64,000 nucleotides of DNA from Paracoccus zeaxanthinifaciens ATCC 21588 (GCF_000420145.1 NZ_ATUJ01000001.1:248001-312000); one strand, 5' to 3'; counted from the first letter of the stretch, positions 46,411 through 55,362 are shown. Numbers and translations: made by a program. Notes: generated by a model not told the origin, from the sequence alone.

Positions 46411-47376
46411 ATGCTGCCACAGATCCTGCGCAACCTGCGCATCCCCGTCGTCGCCTCGCCCATGTTCATCGTGTCGGGGCCCGAACTGGTCATCGCGCAG
46501 TGCAAGGCCGGCATCGTCGGAAGCTTTCCGGCGCTGAACGCGCGCGAGAAGGACGGAGAGCCGCCGCTGCTGGACGCGTGGCTGACCCGCATCACCGAGG
46601 AACTGGACCGCCACAACCAGGCCAATCCCGACAGCCCCGCGGCACCCTTCGCGGTGAACCAGATCGTCCATCGCAGCAATGCGCGGCTGGAACGCGATCT
46701 CGAGATCTGCAACCGCCACAAGGTGCCGATCTGGATCACCTCGCTTGGCGCGCGCCCCGAGGTGAACGAGGCCGCCCATGATTGCGGCGGCATCGCGCTG
46801 CACGACGTGATCAACAACGTCTTCGCCAAGAAGGCGATCGAGAAGGGCGCGGACGGCCTGATCGCGGTGGCGGCCGGTGCGGGCGGCCATGCGGGTCCGC
46901 AATCGCCCTTCGCCCTGATCCAGGAGATCCGCGAATGGTTCGACGGGCCGCTGCTGCTGTCGGGGTCCATCGCGACGGGTGGCGCGGTGCTGGCGGCGCG
47001 GGCGATGGGGGCGGATCTTGCCTATATCGGCAGCCCGTTCATCGCCACGGACGAGGCGAACGCCCAGGCCGAGTACAAGCAGATGATCGTCGATTCGGGC
47101 GCGATGGACATCGTGACCAGTTCGCTCTTCACCGGGGTGTCGGGGAACTATCTTGCGCCGTCGATCCGGAACGCGGGGCTGGACCCGGACAATCTGGCAT
47201 CGGCCGATGTGAGCGCCATGAACTTCGGCGGCGGATCGTCCAAGCCCAAGGCCTGGAGCCAGATCTGGGGCGCGGGCCAGGGCATCGGCGCGGTCAAGTC
47301 GGTCGGTCCCGTGGCCTCGCTGGTCGACCGGCTGGCCCAAGAATACGACACGGCGCGCCGCGACATCATGGCCTGA
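46411..47376 (+). CDS. Nitronate monooxygenase (FMN-dependent)
   Basis: A 321-residue TIM-barrel flavoenzyme of the nitronate monooxygenase / 2-nitropropane dioxygenase family, which oxidises toxic nitronates. FMN-binding segments are IPVVASPMFIVSGPELVIAQ, the AAGAGGHAGPQSPFALI block with its His, and LLLSGSIATGGAVLAARAMG. The ATG is preceded by GGGAGGAA at six bases, which decides it. FabK-like enoyl reductases share the fold but usually sit with fatty-acid genes. Confidence 0.9.
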   Translation: MLPQILRNLRIPVVASPMFIVSGPELVIAQCKAGIVGSFPALNAREKDGEPPLLDAWLTRITEELDRHNQANPDSPAAPFAVNQIVHRSNARLERDLEICNRHKVPIWITSLGARPEVNEAAHDCGGIALHDVINNVFAKKAIEKGADGLIAVAAGAGGHAGPQSPFALIQEIREWFDGPLLLSGSIATGGAVLAARAMGADLAYIGSPFIATDEANAQAEYKQMIVDSGAMDIVTSSLFTGVSGNYLAPSIRNAGLDPDNLASADVSAMNFGGGSSKPKAWSQIWGAGQGIGAVKSVGPVASLVDRLAQEYDTARRDIMA

Positions 47377-47445
47377 ACCTTTGCGAAGCGGGGTGGCAAT
47401 GCCCATATGTGGCCACGGAAGCCACCCCATTTCCCGGAGGATCAA

Positions 47446-47895
47446 TTGGCATACGAGAAATCGCAGGACGCGATCGACAGGCTGACGCCCGAGCAGTATC
47501 GCGTCACGCAGGAGAACGGCACCGAGCGTGCCTTCACCGGCGAATACGACCACCATTTCGAACCCGGCATCTATGTCGACATCGTGTCGGGCGAACCGCT
47601 GTTCGCGTCGGGGGCGAAGTACAACTCCGGCTGCGGCTGGCCCGCCTTCACCAGGCCGATCGAGCAGAACGTGACCGAGCATCACGACGCCTCGCACGGG
47701 ATGGTCAGGGTCGAGGTCCGTTCGAAGCATGGCGACAGCCACCTGGGCCACGTCTTTCCCGACGGCCCGCGCGAGGCGGGCGGCCTGCGCTACTGCATCA
47801 ATTCGGCATCGTTGCGGTTCGTGCCCAAGGACCGGATGGAGGCCGAGGGTTACGGCGATTACCTGGATCAGGTCGGCGAGGTGAACCATGGCTGA
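47446..47895 (+). CDS. msrB: Peptide-methionine (R)-S-oxide reductase MsrB
   Basis: Repairs methionine-R-sulfoxide, 149 residues from a TTG start that has GGAGG five bases upstream; an in-frame ATG at 47407 would add 13 residues but lacks a clear ribosome-binding site. MsrB motifs are [24 protein letters not shown] and catalytic [11 protein letters not shown] (C117 in TTG numbering), with a probable resolving C63. The four zinc-binding cysteines (two CxxC) are absent, so this is the zinc-free class. It overlaps msrA by eight bases. Confidence 0.93.
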   Translation: MAYEKSQDAIDRLTPEQYRVTQENGTERAFTGEYDHHFEPGIYVDIVSGEPLFASGAKYNSGCGWPAFTRPIEQNVTEHHDASHGMVRVEVRSKHGDSHLGHVFPDGPREAGGLRYCINSASLRFVPKDRMEAEGYGDYLDQVGEVNHG

Positions 47896-48394
47896 GCGCG
47901 CGGTTCTGGCGGGTGGCTGCTTCTGGGGCATGCAGGATCTGATCCGCAAGCTGCCGGGCGTGCTGTCGACCCGCGTGGGGTATTCGGGCGGCGACGTTCC
48001 GAACGCGACCTATCGCAATCACGGCACCCATGCCGAGGCCATCGAGATCGTCTTCGATCCCGACATGACCACCTATCGCCACCTGCTCGAGTTCTTCTTC
48101 CAGATCCACGATCCGACCACGCCGAACCGGCAGGGCAACGATATCGGGATGAGCTACCGCTCGGCGATCTATTACGTCACCGAGGAACAGCGGCTGGTGG
48201 CGCTGGACACGATCGCGGATGTCGAGGCGTCGGGCCTCTGGCCGGGCAAGGTCGTGACCGAGGTGGAGCCGGTGGGCGATTTCTGGGAGGCAGAGCCCGA
48301 GCACCAGGATTACCTGGAGCGGTTCCCGAACGGCTATACCTGCCACTTCCCCCGCCCCGACTGGGTGCTGCCCAAGCGCGAAGCGGCCGAGTGA
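47888..48394 (+). CDS. msrA: Peptide-methionine (S)-S-oxide reductase MsrA
   Basis: Repairs methionine-S-sulfoxide, 168 residues. The active-site motif [13 protein letters not shown] has the nucleophile C11, followed by [20 protein letters not shown] and [21 protein letters not shown] late cysteine in [10 protein letters not shown] is a likely resolving residue. It overlaps msrB by eight bases, so both stereoisomers are repaired from one message. Confidence 0.97.
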   Translation: MAERAVLAGGCFWGMQDLIRKLPGVLSTRVGYSGGDVPNATYRNHGTHAEAIEIVFDPDMTTYRHLLEFFFQIHDPTTPNRQGNDIGMSYRSAIYYVTEEQRLVALDTIADVEASGLWPGKVVTEVEPVGDFWEAEPEHQDYLERFPNGYTCHFPRPDWVLPKREAAE

Positions 48395-48406
48395 ACACGA
48401 AGACGA

Positions 48407-48427
48407 GGAGGGGGCAATGTCCCCTCC
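48407..48427. terminator. Hairpin between convergent msrA and secreted-protein genes
   Basis: A seven-base stem (48407-48413 with 48421-48427) with a seven-base loop, 12 bases after msrA and 25 bases after the convergent gene. T tracts are poor on both strands, so termination efficiency is uncertain. Confidence 0.45.
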
Positions 48428-48452
48428 CGTTGTCATGGCAGCAATTTCCCCG

Positions 48453-49166
48453 TCAGCGTGCCAGCTGCGTTCTGCAGAATGCGGCGACCTGCTCGTCGCT
48501 GAATGGCGCCCCCGAACGCTTGCGTGCGACGATGCGATCGTCCGCGCGCCGCGAGCAGCTGACGTAACGCGCGATGGACACGGTCTGTGCTGCGGCAGGC
48601 GCGGGCGTCGGCGCCGCCCGGCTGGCTGCCGCCAACGAATTGGTCCGCCGCACGCGCTCCGAGCGGGAACATTGGCTGGTCGCCGGGATCGTTCCGACCT
48701 GGCGCAGGGCCTTGCAGGCCTCTTCGTCGCGCCGCGCGATCATGATCAGCGCGGCTTGTCCCTGACCCATCTGTGCCAGAAGGCACGCGTCATCGACCCG
48801 GTTCAGACCTGCCGCCGCGCCGCCGCCGATCAGCGATATGCCTATGCTTCCCCCCAAGGCGCACGGATGTCCCGACCCCATCGAGGGCGGCTGGACCGAT
48901 GGCGCGGATCTGACCGTGTATTTGCCGCTGTAACTGTGCTGCGTGCTCAGCGACGACGGACCGCGCTGATCCAGATATATCTGCGCATTCGAATTGCCGC
49001 CCGACGCATTGGCGGATGCCGCGCTCTCGACATCGGTCGAGCTGGACGAGCTGGAATTCGCGCCGCTTTCGGAAGATTGCGCATTAACCGCATAAGGCCA
49101 CCCGATGGTGACCATAGCCGCCATAGCCGCAACCGCGATCATGGTTATTCTTTTTTCGTGACACAT
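48453..49166 (-). CDS. Uncharacterised secreted Ser-rich protein
   Basis: A 237-residue protein with a signal peptide (about 1-29, ending YAVNA). A Ser/Ala/Asn low-complexity stretch follows (about 31-58), then a middle with GHPCALGGSIGISLIGGGAA. The C-terminal half contains DDACLLAQMGQGQAALIMI, DEEACKALRQVG and a final EQVAAFCRTQLAR; six cysteines in the mature part suggest disulfides. GGGGGGAG precedes the ATG. No family was recognised. The gene is AT-richer near its start, stands alone, and neighbours another low-complexity secreted protein. A surface or matrix role is possible but unproven. Confidence 0.72.
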   Translation of the reverse strand: MCHEKRITMIAVAAMAAMVTIGWPYAVNAQSSESGANSSSSSSTDVESAASANASGGNSNAQIYLDQRGPSSLSTQHSYSGKYTVRSAPSVQPPSMGSGHPCALGGSIGISLIGGGAAAGLNRVDDACLLAQMGQGQAALIMIARRDEEACKALRQVGTIPATSQCSRSERVRRTNSLAAASRAAPTPAPAAAQTVSIARYVSCSRRADDRIVARKRSGAPFSDEQVAAFCRTQLAR

Positions 49167-49205
49167 GACTTACTCCCCCCTCTTGAAACGTAAATTGGTT
49201 AAAGC

Positions 49206-49224
49206 GCTGAATTACATATTCAGC
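49206..49224. repeat. Seven-base inverted repeat upstream of the Ser-rich secreted-protein gene
   Basis: GCTGAAT and ATTCAGC arms separated by TACAT, about 40 bases upstream of the ATG at 49166. It is AT-rich, unlike the terminators here, and its position fits an operator for that gene. Confidence 0.35.
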
Positions 49225-49243
49225 ACGGGTTGAAGGCATATTG

Positions 49244-49271
49244 CTCCGGGCCACGCGAATGCGGCCCGGAG
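49244..49271 (-). terminator. Hairpin after the Gly/Ser-rich secreted-protein gene
   Basis: A nine-base perfect GC stem (49244-49252 with 49263-49271) and ten-base loop, 14 bases past the stop at 49286 on the minus strand. No T run follows, so it may stabilise the message end or act with Rho. Confidence 0.45.
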
Positions 49272-49285
49272 TGGTGTCATGTCGC

Positions 49286-49678
49286 TCAGAACGACGTGCC
49301 GAAGCCGCCGAAGCCGCCCGCGCTGCTACCATTCCCGCCGCTGTAGCTCCCGGAACCCAGGGCACCGCCGAAGCCGAACGAACTGGTCGTCGAGGTATTG
49401 CCAGCCGCGCCGGTAGCAGTGGTGGCAGTTGTCGTACCCGACACTGCACCACCAAACCCCAAGCTCGTGGTTGCCACCGCCGAACCGGTCGAGCTGAGGC
49501 CCATCGACGTCGCGTTCGAACCGCTCGAGACGCCGCCGAAGGTGCCGGCGCTGGAGGAACCGGAATACATGGTTCCGCTTTCGGATCCCGACCAGGTGCC
49601 CGTGCCCAGAACGGTCTGAGCCGAAGCCGCGCCGCCGAAAGCGGTCGCTGCGATAACTGCGATCATCAGTTTCTTCAT
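49286..49678 (-). CDS. Uncharacterised secreted Gly/Ser/Thr-rich low-complexity protein
   Basis: A 130-residue protein. A clear signal peptide (MKKLMIAVIAATAFGGAASA) precedes a mature part almost entirely of Gly, Ser, Thr and Ala with regularly spaced Phe/Leu (TSLGFGGAVSG, SSFGFGGALGSGSYSGGNG, GGFGGFGTSF). No cysteine, few charges. GAGGAGTGGAG lies upstream of the ATG. Such composition suggests an extracellular, self-associating or adhesive polypeptide, but curli repeats and known families are not visible. A downstream long upstream frame extension is not supported. Confidence 0.75.
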   Translation of the reverse strand: MKKLMIAVIAATAFGGAASAQTVLGTGTWSGSESGTMYSGSSSAGTFGGVSSGSNATSMGLSSTGSAVATTSLGFGGAVSGTTTATTATGAAGNTSTTSSFGFGGALGSGSYSGGNGSSAGGFGGFGTSF

Positions 49679-50090
49679 TTCTCCACTCCTCGTTACATCG
49701 GGCATCGTGCCCGCATTAAGCCAAAAAGGACCTTTCCGAGATCCCTCCCCCTGGAAGCGACTTATTCGCCGCCTCGAATTAAAGTTACTCCTTATTAATA
49801 ATTAATCAAGAATATTATTAAATTATATGTATGTCGTTAATACTATATCAAGGTAAACTAAATTAGTAATTTCTACCTAAGGTTTATTCAACTTCACTAT
49901 GCGCAGAATAATTAAATGGATGTTCATTAATTAAATATCTTATCGCGCCATTTAATGTCGCAAGAATGCGGTCCGATTCCCCGGAAGGGAATCGGGATTG
50001 CACGATGTAGCGAACGGGCAGCGGGGCATGTTGGTGGCGTAATCGGGTTCGGCGCGCGCCCTGCCGCGCCGAACCACTGGGCAGAAACGC
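49679..50090. other. AT-rich intergenic region (412 bases)
   Basis: The only gap over 300 bases. Roughly 49780-49960 is strikingly AT-rich with many TTAA/ATTA runs, against a GC-rich genome. No convincing gene, tRNA or DnaA-box cluster was found. The left part holds the leader of the Gly/Ser-rich gene with a CGGGCA-TCG-TGCCCG hairpin (49699-49713). The right part holds the hairpin after the RND gene (50046-50075). The AT tract may carry promoters or sites for a silencing protein. Confidence 0.6.
50046..50075 (-). terminator. Hairpin after the RND transporter gene
   Basis: An 11-base perfect stem (50046-50056 with 50065-50075) with an eight-base loop, 15 bases past the stop of the RND gene. 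No T tract follows; probably a message-end stabiliser or a Rho-assisted terminator. Confidence 0.5.
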
Positions 50091-53000
50091 TTAGCGCGGC
50101 GGCTTCACACCGAAGACCACGCAGTACAGCGCCGGCACGAAGACCAGCGTGATCAGCGTGCCCGCGATGATCCCGCCCATCATCGCGAAGGCCATCGGCC
50201 CCCAGAACACCTGCCGAGAGATCGGGATCAGCGCCAGCGAGGCCGCGGCGGCGGTCAGCAGGATCGGGCGCGCACGGCTGTCGGACGCCTCGAACACGGC
50301 ATCCCACCGGCTGCGGCCCTGATGCAGAAGTTCCTGGATCTCGTGGACCAGGATGACCGAGTTGCGGATCAGGATGCCGACCAGCGCCAGGATCCCCAGG
50401 ATCGCGACGAAGCCCATCGGCACGCCGAAGGGCACCAGCACCGCCACCACGCCGATCAGGCCCAGGGGGGCGGCGGCAAAGACGATCAGCGACAGGCGGA
50501 AGCTCTGCATCTGCACCATGACCAGGAAGGCCATGACCAGCAGCATGACCGGTACCACGGCCGCGATGGGTTCCTGGCTGTCGGCCGAGCTTTCGACCGT
50601 GCCGCCCACCTCGACCCTGACCGAGGGCGGAAGCCCGGCCTGGTATTCGGCCACCCGATCCGCCAGCGCCGTCACCAGCGTGGCGGGCTGATCGGCGGTC
50701 GAGATCGCCGCCAGCACCGTCACCGTGGGCAACCCGTCGCGCTGCATGATCAGCGGCTGTTCGGAGCCGTATTCCAGCGACACCAGCGCCGACAGCGGGA
50801 TGGTCCGCCCATCGGCCAGGTTCAGCTGCAGGTTCCGCACCGAATCGATGCTGCTGCGGTCCGATGCCTGCCCCCGCGCGATCACGTCGATCAGATAGAT
50901 GTCGTCGCGCAAGGCGGTGATCCCCACCCCGCTGAACAGGCCCGACAGCGCGTCCGAGATGTCGGCGCTGGTCACGCCCAGCCTGCGGGCCTGGTCCTGG
51001 TCCACCTCCAGCCGCACGACGCGGGCGGGTTCGTTCCAGTCCAGCGCGATGTCGCGCAGGCGCGGCTCGTCGGACAGCACCGTCGCCAGGCCGCGCGCTG
51101 CGTCGCGCGCATCGTCCGCGTCGGGCGCCGAGACGCGATACTGCACCGGCTTGCCGACCGGCGGCCCGATCTCGAGGTTCTTGACGTAGATGTCGACGCC
51201 CGGGAACTGCTCGCGCGCCAGCCGGTTCAGGCGGTCCTTGACCCGGTCGCGGGCCTCAAGATCGGGGGTCTGGATGACGATCTGGCCCATATGCGGCCCG
51301 GGCGTCGGCACGTCCATCGACAGGATGAAGCGCGGCGCCCCCTCGCCCACATGGGACGTCCAGAAGCTGACATCCTCGTCCCCGGCCAGCGTCGCCTCGA
51401 TACGGTCCATGTCGGCGCGGGTGCGTGCGATGGATGCGTTCTGGCGTTCGGTCACGTCCACGATCACCTCGGTCCGGTCCGAGGTCGGGAAGAACTGCTG
51501 TTCGACGAAGCGCATGCCCCAGACCGAGACGACGAAGAGGCCCAAGGTCACCGCGACGGTCAGCCACTTGGCGCGCATCGCGCCGCGCAGCAGGCGGTGG
51601 AAGCCCCGGCGCAGGCGGCCCGGCTGGTGGTCGTGATGGCCCATCTTCTCGGACAGGAAGGTCACACCCAGAAGCGGCGCGAACAGCACGGCCACGATCC
51701 ACGAGATCAGCAGCGACACCGCGATCACCACGAACAGCGAGAAGGTGAACTCGCCCGCCGCCGAACTGTTCAGCCCGATCGGGATGAAGCCCGCGACGGT
51801 GACCAGCGTGCCCGTCAGCATGGGGAACGCGATGGATTTCCAGGCATAGCTTGCGGCCGCGCCCAGGTTCTCGCCCACCTCCAGCCGCGAGATCATCGTC
51901 TCGATCGCGATCATCGCGTCATCGACCAACAGCCCCAGGGCGATGATCAGCGCCCCGAGCGAGATCCGCTGCAGCGTGATCCCGTAGAGATCGAGGATCA
52001 CGAAGGTGATCGCCAGCACCAGCGGGATGGTCAGCGTCACGACGAAGCCTGCGCGGAAGCCGAGGCTGACGAAGCTGACGATCAGGACGATGATGACCGC
52101 CTCGGCCAGGGCCTTGACGAAATGGCCGACGGCATCCTCGACGACATGGGGCTGGTCGGCGAATTTCGACATCTCGATGCCGACGGGCAGATCGGCGGCC
52201 ACGCCGTCCATCAGCGCGTCCAGATCCTTGCCGAATTCGAGGATGTTGCCCCCCTCGCGCATGCCGATCTGAAGGCCGATGGCATCCTGCCCGCGATAGC
52301 GGAACAGCGAATCCGGGGGATCGCTGTATCCGCGACGGACATTGGCCACGTCGCCCACGTTGAAGAACCGCTCGCCCACGCGCAGGTTCACGGCCTCGAT
52401 GGATTCGGCGTCCTCGAACTGGCCGCCCACGCGCACCAGGACACGCTCGGGGCCGACCTCGATCACCCCGGACGGAGAGATGGCGTTCTGCTGCGCCAGC
52501 GTCGCGATGACCTGCTGCTGGCTCAGGCCCAGGGATGCCAGCCGCGCGGCCGAGAATTCCAGGAAGACCTGCTCGTCCTGTTCGCCGAGCAGCTCGACCT
52601 TGCCGGCATCGTCCAGCGCGGTCACCTGCTTGCGGATATCCTCGACCCGGTCGCGCAGCTCGCGCGGGCTGAAGCCGTCGGCGGTGAAGGCATAGATGTT
52701 GCCATAGACGTCGCCGAAATTGTCGTTGAACTGGAAGCCCGCGAATTCCTGCGGGAAATCGGCGCGGATGTCGGACATCATCTCGCGGACGCGCTTCCAG
52801 GCATCGGGCACGGCATCGCCGCGCGTGGTCGGATCCAGTTCCACATAGACGACCGCCTGCCCCGGCGTGGTGACCGAGCGGGTGAAGTCCAGGTCGTCCA
52901 GTTCCTCCAGCTTGGTCTCGATGCGGGTGGTGACCTGCTTCAGCGTCTCGTCGATGGTGGCGCCCGGCAGGGCCGCGCCGATGATCATCGTCTTGATGGT

Positions 53001-53129
53001 GAAGTTCGGGTCCTCCTCGCGGCCCAGATTGCCATAGCTGATGGCCCCCGCGATCATCGACACGATCAGCAGGAACCACACGAAGCTGCGATGGCGCAGC
53101 GCCCAGTCCGACAGGTTGAAACGGTTCAC
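50091..53129 (-). CDS. RND efflux transporter, inner-membrane subunit
   Basis: A 1012-residue proton-driven resistance-nodulation-division pump. Twelve membrane helices in two halves surround two large periplasmic loops. The N-terminal segment RHRSFVWFLLIVSMIAGAIS is the first helix, the proton-relay region GALIIALGLLVDDAMIAIE lies in helix 4, and GILALVGILIRNSVILVHEI is its counterpart in the second half. It resembles AcrB/MexB-like pumps of the divergent group with short loops. It overlaps the upstream adapter gene by four bases. No outer-membrane channel gene is adjacent, so a separate TolC must serve it. Confidence 0.95.
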   Translation of the reverse strand: MNRFNLSDWALRHRSFVWFLLIVSMIAGAISYGNLGREEDPNFTIKTMIIGAALPGATIDETLKQVTTRIETKLEELDDLDFTRSVTTPGQAVVYVELDPTTRGDAVPDAWKRVREMMSDIRADFPQEFAGFQFNDNFGDVYGNIYAFTADGFSPRELRDRVEDIRKQVTALDDAGKVELLGEQDEQVFLEFSAARLASLGLSQQQVIATLAQQNAISPSGVIEVGPERVLVRVGGQFEDAESIEAVNLRVGERFFNVGDVANVRRGYSDPPDSLFRYRGQDAIGLQIGMREGGNILEFGKDLDALMDGVAADLPVGIEMSKFADQPHVVEDAVGHFVKALAEAVIIVLIVSFVSLGFRAGFVVTLTIPLVLAITFVILDLYGITLQRISLGALIIALGLLVDDAMIAIETMISRLEVGENLGAAASYAWKSIAFPMLTGTLVTVAGFIPIGLNSSAAGEFTFSLFVVIAVSLLISWIVAVLFAPLLGVTFLSEKMGHHDHQPGRLRRGFHRLLRGAMRAKWLTVAVTLGLFVVSVWGMRFVEQQFFPTSDRTEVIVDVTERQNASIARTRADMDRIEATLAGDEDVSFWTSHVGEGAPRFILSMDVPTPGPHMGQIVIQTPDLEARDRVKDRLNRLAREQFPGVDIYVKNLEIGPPVGKPVQYRVSAPDADDARDAARGLATVLSDEPRLRDIALDWNEPARVVRLEVDQDQARRLGVTSADISDALSGLFSGVGITALRDDIYLIDVIARGQASDRSSIDSVRNLQLNLADGRTIPLSALVSLEYGSEQPLIMQRDGLPTVTVLAAISTADQPATLVTALADRVAEYQAGLPPSVRVEVGGTVESSADSQEPIAAVVPVMLLVMAFLVMVQMQSFRLSLIVFAAAPLGLIGVVAVLVPFGVPMGFVAILGILALVGILIRNSVILVHEIQELLHQGRSRWDAVFEASDSRARPILLTAAAASLALIPISRQVFWGPMAFAMMGGIIAGTLITLVFVPALYCVVFGVKPPR

Positions 53130-54223
53130 GGCTCCAGCCTCCGGGCCACGGCCTGGCCTTCGGCCAGGGAATTCACGCCACGGACGACGATCTCGTCGCC
53201 CGCCTCCAGCCCCGAGGTGATCGAGACGCGCCCGCGATAGGGGGCGGCGGCCTCGACCTCGACGCGGGTCACATGGGCATCGCGGCCCTCGCGGTCCACG
53301 CGCCAGACGAAGCGCCCGGCATCGTCGTCGATCAGCGCCTCGATGGGCAGCGACAGCATGGGCGCATCGGCGGTGCCGAAGCGCACGCGCACCAGCGCGC
53401 CCAGCCGGAAGGGCTCGTCCTGCGGCAGCGCCAGGTACAGGCGCCGGGTCCGGGTTGCGCTGTCGGCCACGGGGTCGATCCGGTCGAGGACGGCGGTGAC
53501 CCGCAGATCCGGGTCGTTCCGGTGCCAGATGGTGAACTGCGCCCCCGGCGCGACGCCGATCAGCGACTGCTCGGGCAGGTCGATCACCGCCTCGATTTCC
53601 TGCCCCCCCGACAGTTGCAGCACCGGAGAGCCCGCACCGACGACCGTGCCCGGCGTCTCGTAGACGGCGCTGATCACGCCGTCGAAGGGCGCGGTCATGC
53701 GGGCGAATCCTTCGGCATCCTCGGCCTGCAGCAGCTCCGAGCGGGCCTGCTCGACCGCGGCGGTCGCGGCGGTCGCGGCCTGCTGGGCCTGTTCCAGCTG
53801 CGCGTTCGAGGCGACGTTGCGGCGGGCCAGCGCCTGCGTCCGTTCCAGCGTGGCGGCGGCGGTGCGTTCCTGCACCTCGGCGGCCTGAACGGCGGCGCGC
53901 GCCGCGCGGGTGGTGGCGGCCAGATCCTCGGTCGACAGCAGCGCCAGCACGTCGCCCGCGGCGACCCGGTCACCCAGATCGACGCGGCGTTCGGTCATGC
54001 GGCCCAATGTCTGGAAGCCCATCTGCACCTGGTTGCGCGACTGGATCAGGCCCGGGATCCAGCCGTCATCGGCATGGCCGTCCTCGACCAGGACGCTGAC
54101 GACGGGACGCGGCGGCCCGGCCTCCTGGGCTTCGGGCTTGCCCACCAGCCATTCGGGCAGCTGCAGCGCCGCCGCCGGGGTCGCGACCGCAAGCGCGGCC
54201 AGAAGGATCATCGCATGTCTCAT
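53126..54223 (-). CDS. RND periplasmic adapter (membrane fusion protein), second
   Basis: A 365-residue adapter linking the pump to an outer-membrane channel. A signal peptide (about 1-20) is followed by a lipoyl half-motif (VQMGFQTLGRMTERRVDLGD), an Ala/Glu/Gln-rich coiled-coil hairpin (about 100-165) and ARMTAPFDGVISAVYETPGT, the second lipoyl half. The C-terminal beta barrel has GLEAGDEIVVRGVNSLAEGQ. Start MRHAM overlaps the stop of the first adapter (ATGA); its stop overlaps the RND gene. Confidence 0.93.
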   Translation of the reverse strand: MRHAMILLAALAVATPAAALQLPEWLVGKPEAQEAGPPRPVVSVLVEDGHADDGWIPGLIQSRNQVQMGFQTLGRMTERRVDLGDRVAAGDVLALLSTEDLAATTRAARAAVQAAEVQERTAAATLERTQALARRNVASNAQLEQAQQAATAATAAVEQARSELLQAEDAEGFARMTAPFDGVISAVYETPGTVVGAGSPVLQLSGGQEIEAVIDLPEQSLIGVAPGAQFTIWHRNDPDLRVTAVLDRIDPVADSATRTRRLYLALPQDEPFRLGALVRVRFGTADAPMLSLPIEALIDDDAGRFVWRVDREGRDAHVTRVEVEAAAPYRGRVSITSGLEAGDEIVVRGVNSLAEGQAVARRLEP

Positions 54224-55290
54224 TCCACGCCCTCCTCGGCGGCGCGCACCCTGCGCCCCGGATAGAGCAGCTGAGAGCCTTCGCCCACGACACGCTGCCC
54301 GTCCGCCAACCCCTCCGAGACATAGATCGCCCCGTCCGAGAAATGCGCGATCCGGACCGGCGTCAGGGCCACGCGGTCCTCGTCGTCCACGGTCCAGATG
54401 GCCGGCCCCTCGCCCTGCCGCATCAGCGCGGCCCAAGGGACGACGACGCCATCGTCGCGCACCACGTCCAGATGTCCCCGCACCGAGGCCCCCAGCAGCG
54501 ACACCGTGCTGGCGGGCATGTCGTCGATCTGCACCCGCAGCGTCACCGTGCCTGTCTCGGGATCGACCAGGGGCGCGACCTCGATCACGCGGCCGGTCAT
54601 GTCGGGGCGGCTGACATCCAGCGTCTCCAGCCGGACGGACTGACCCTGCATGTCGGCCAGCAGCGGATCGTCGGCGACGTGGAACACGGCCTCGAGCCCG
54701 TTCAGCGTGGCAAGCCCCAGCACCGGCTGCGCGGCGGCGACCACCTGCCCCGGCGCCATGTCCTTCGAGGTGACGACCGCATCCTCGGGGGCGGTCAGCA
54801 CGGTATCCTCCAGCGCGCGGCGGGCCTGCTCGACCTGGGCCTCGGCCTGTTCGCGCGCGCCCTGCGCCTGCGAGAACGCCTGCTCGGCCTGGTCGCGGGC
54901 CGCGCGCGTGCCCACCCCACGCGACAGCATGGCGCTGGCGCGTTCGCTGGCCTGGCGGGCCTGTTCCTCGCCCGCGCGGGCGGCGGTCAGGCCGGCCTCG
55001 GCCACGTTCAGCGCCTGGTCCTGCTGGACCAAGTTCACGCGCGCCAGCGCCTGCCCCGCCTTCACGCGGTCGCCCTCGGAGACCGACACCTCGGTCACGC
55101 GACCGCCCTGCCGGAAGCCCAGGGCGATGCTGTCTACGGCCTCGATCGTGCCGGTCAGCTGCATGTCGATGGTCAGGGGCCGGGTCTCGGCGGTGACGAT
55201 GCGCACGCGGATCGCGTCATCGTCCTGCGCATGCGCGGCAGGTCCCGTCGCCGCGGCAAGAAGCGCGGCCAGAATGGTTCTTGTCAGCAA
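54220..55290 (-). CDS. RND periplasmic adapter (membrane fusion protein), first
   Basis: A 356-residue adapter with signal peptide (about 1-21, ending AAHA). Lipoyl halves are SIALGFRQGGRVTEVSVSEG and TVLTAPEDAVVTSKDMAPGQ around an Ala/Glu/Gln-rich coiled coil (about 85-155). The barrel contains GLADGQRVVGEGSQLLYPGR. It is similar in plan but not closely similar in sequence to the second adapter. Two different adapters before one pump suggest a mixed adapter hexamer, as known for some Mdt/Tri-type systems. Confidence 0.93.
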   Translation of the reverse strand: MLTRTILAALLAAATGPAAHAQDDDAIRVRIVTAETRPLTIDMQLTGTIEAVDSIALGFRQGGRVTEVSVSEGDRVKAGQALARVNLVQQDQALNVAEAGLTAARAGEEQARQASERASAMLSRGVGTRAARDQAEQAFSQAQGAREQAEAQVEQARRALEDTVLTAPEDAVVTSKDMAPGQVVAAAQPVLGLATLNGLEAVFHVADDPLLADMQGQSVRLETLDVSRPDMTGRVIEVAPLVDPETGTVTLRVQIDDMPASTVSLLGASVRGHLDVVRDDGVVVPWAALMRQGEGPAIWTVDDEDRVALTPVRIAHFSDGAIYVSEGLADGQRVVGEGSQLLYPGRRVRAAEEGVE

Positions 55291-55362
55291 GGGTCCGTAC
55301 CTTCAGGGCGGCAGAGACCCCATGTCTGGAACCAAATCCGGGCGATGGGAAGCCCCCCGCCG

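Noticed and set aside
49780..49960. AT-rich tract as a replication origin
   Set aside because: No cluster of DnaA boxes, no dnaA, dnaN, parA/parB or repABC genes nearby.
50322..53240. A 972-codon plus-strand frame opposite the RND gene
   Set aside because: His/Arg/Asp-rich nonsense composition, no start signal, and complete overlap with a well-supported pump gene.
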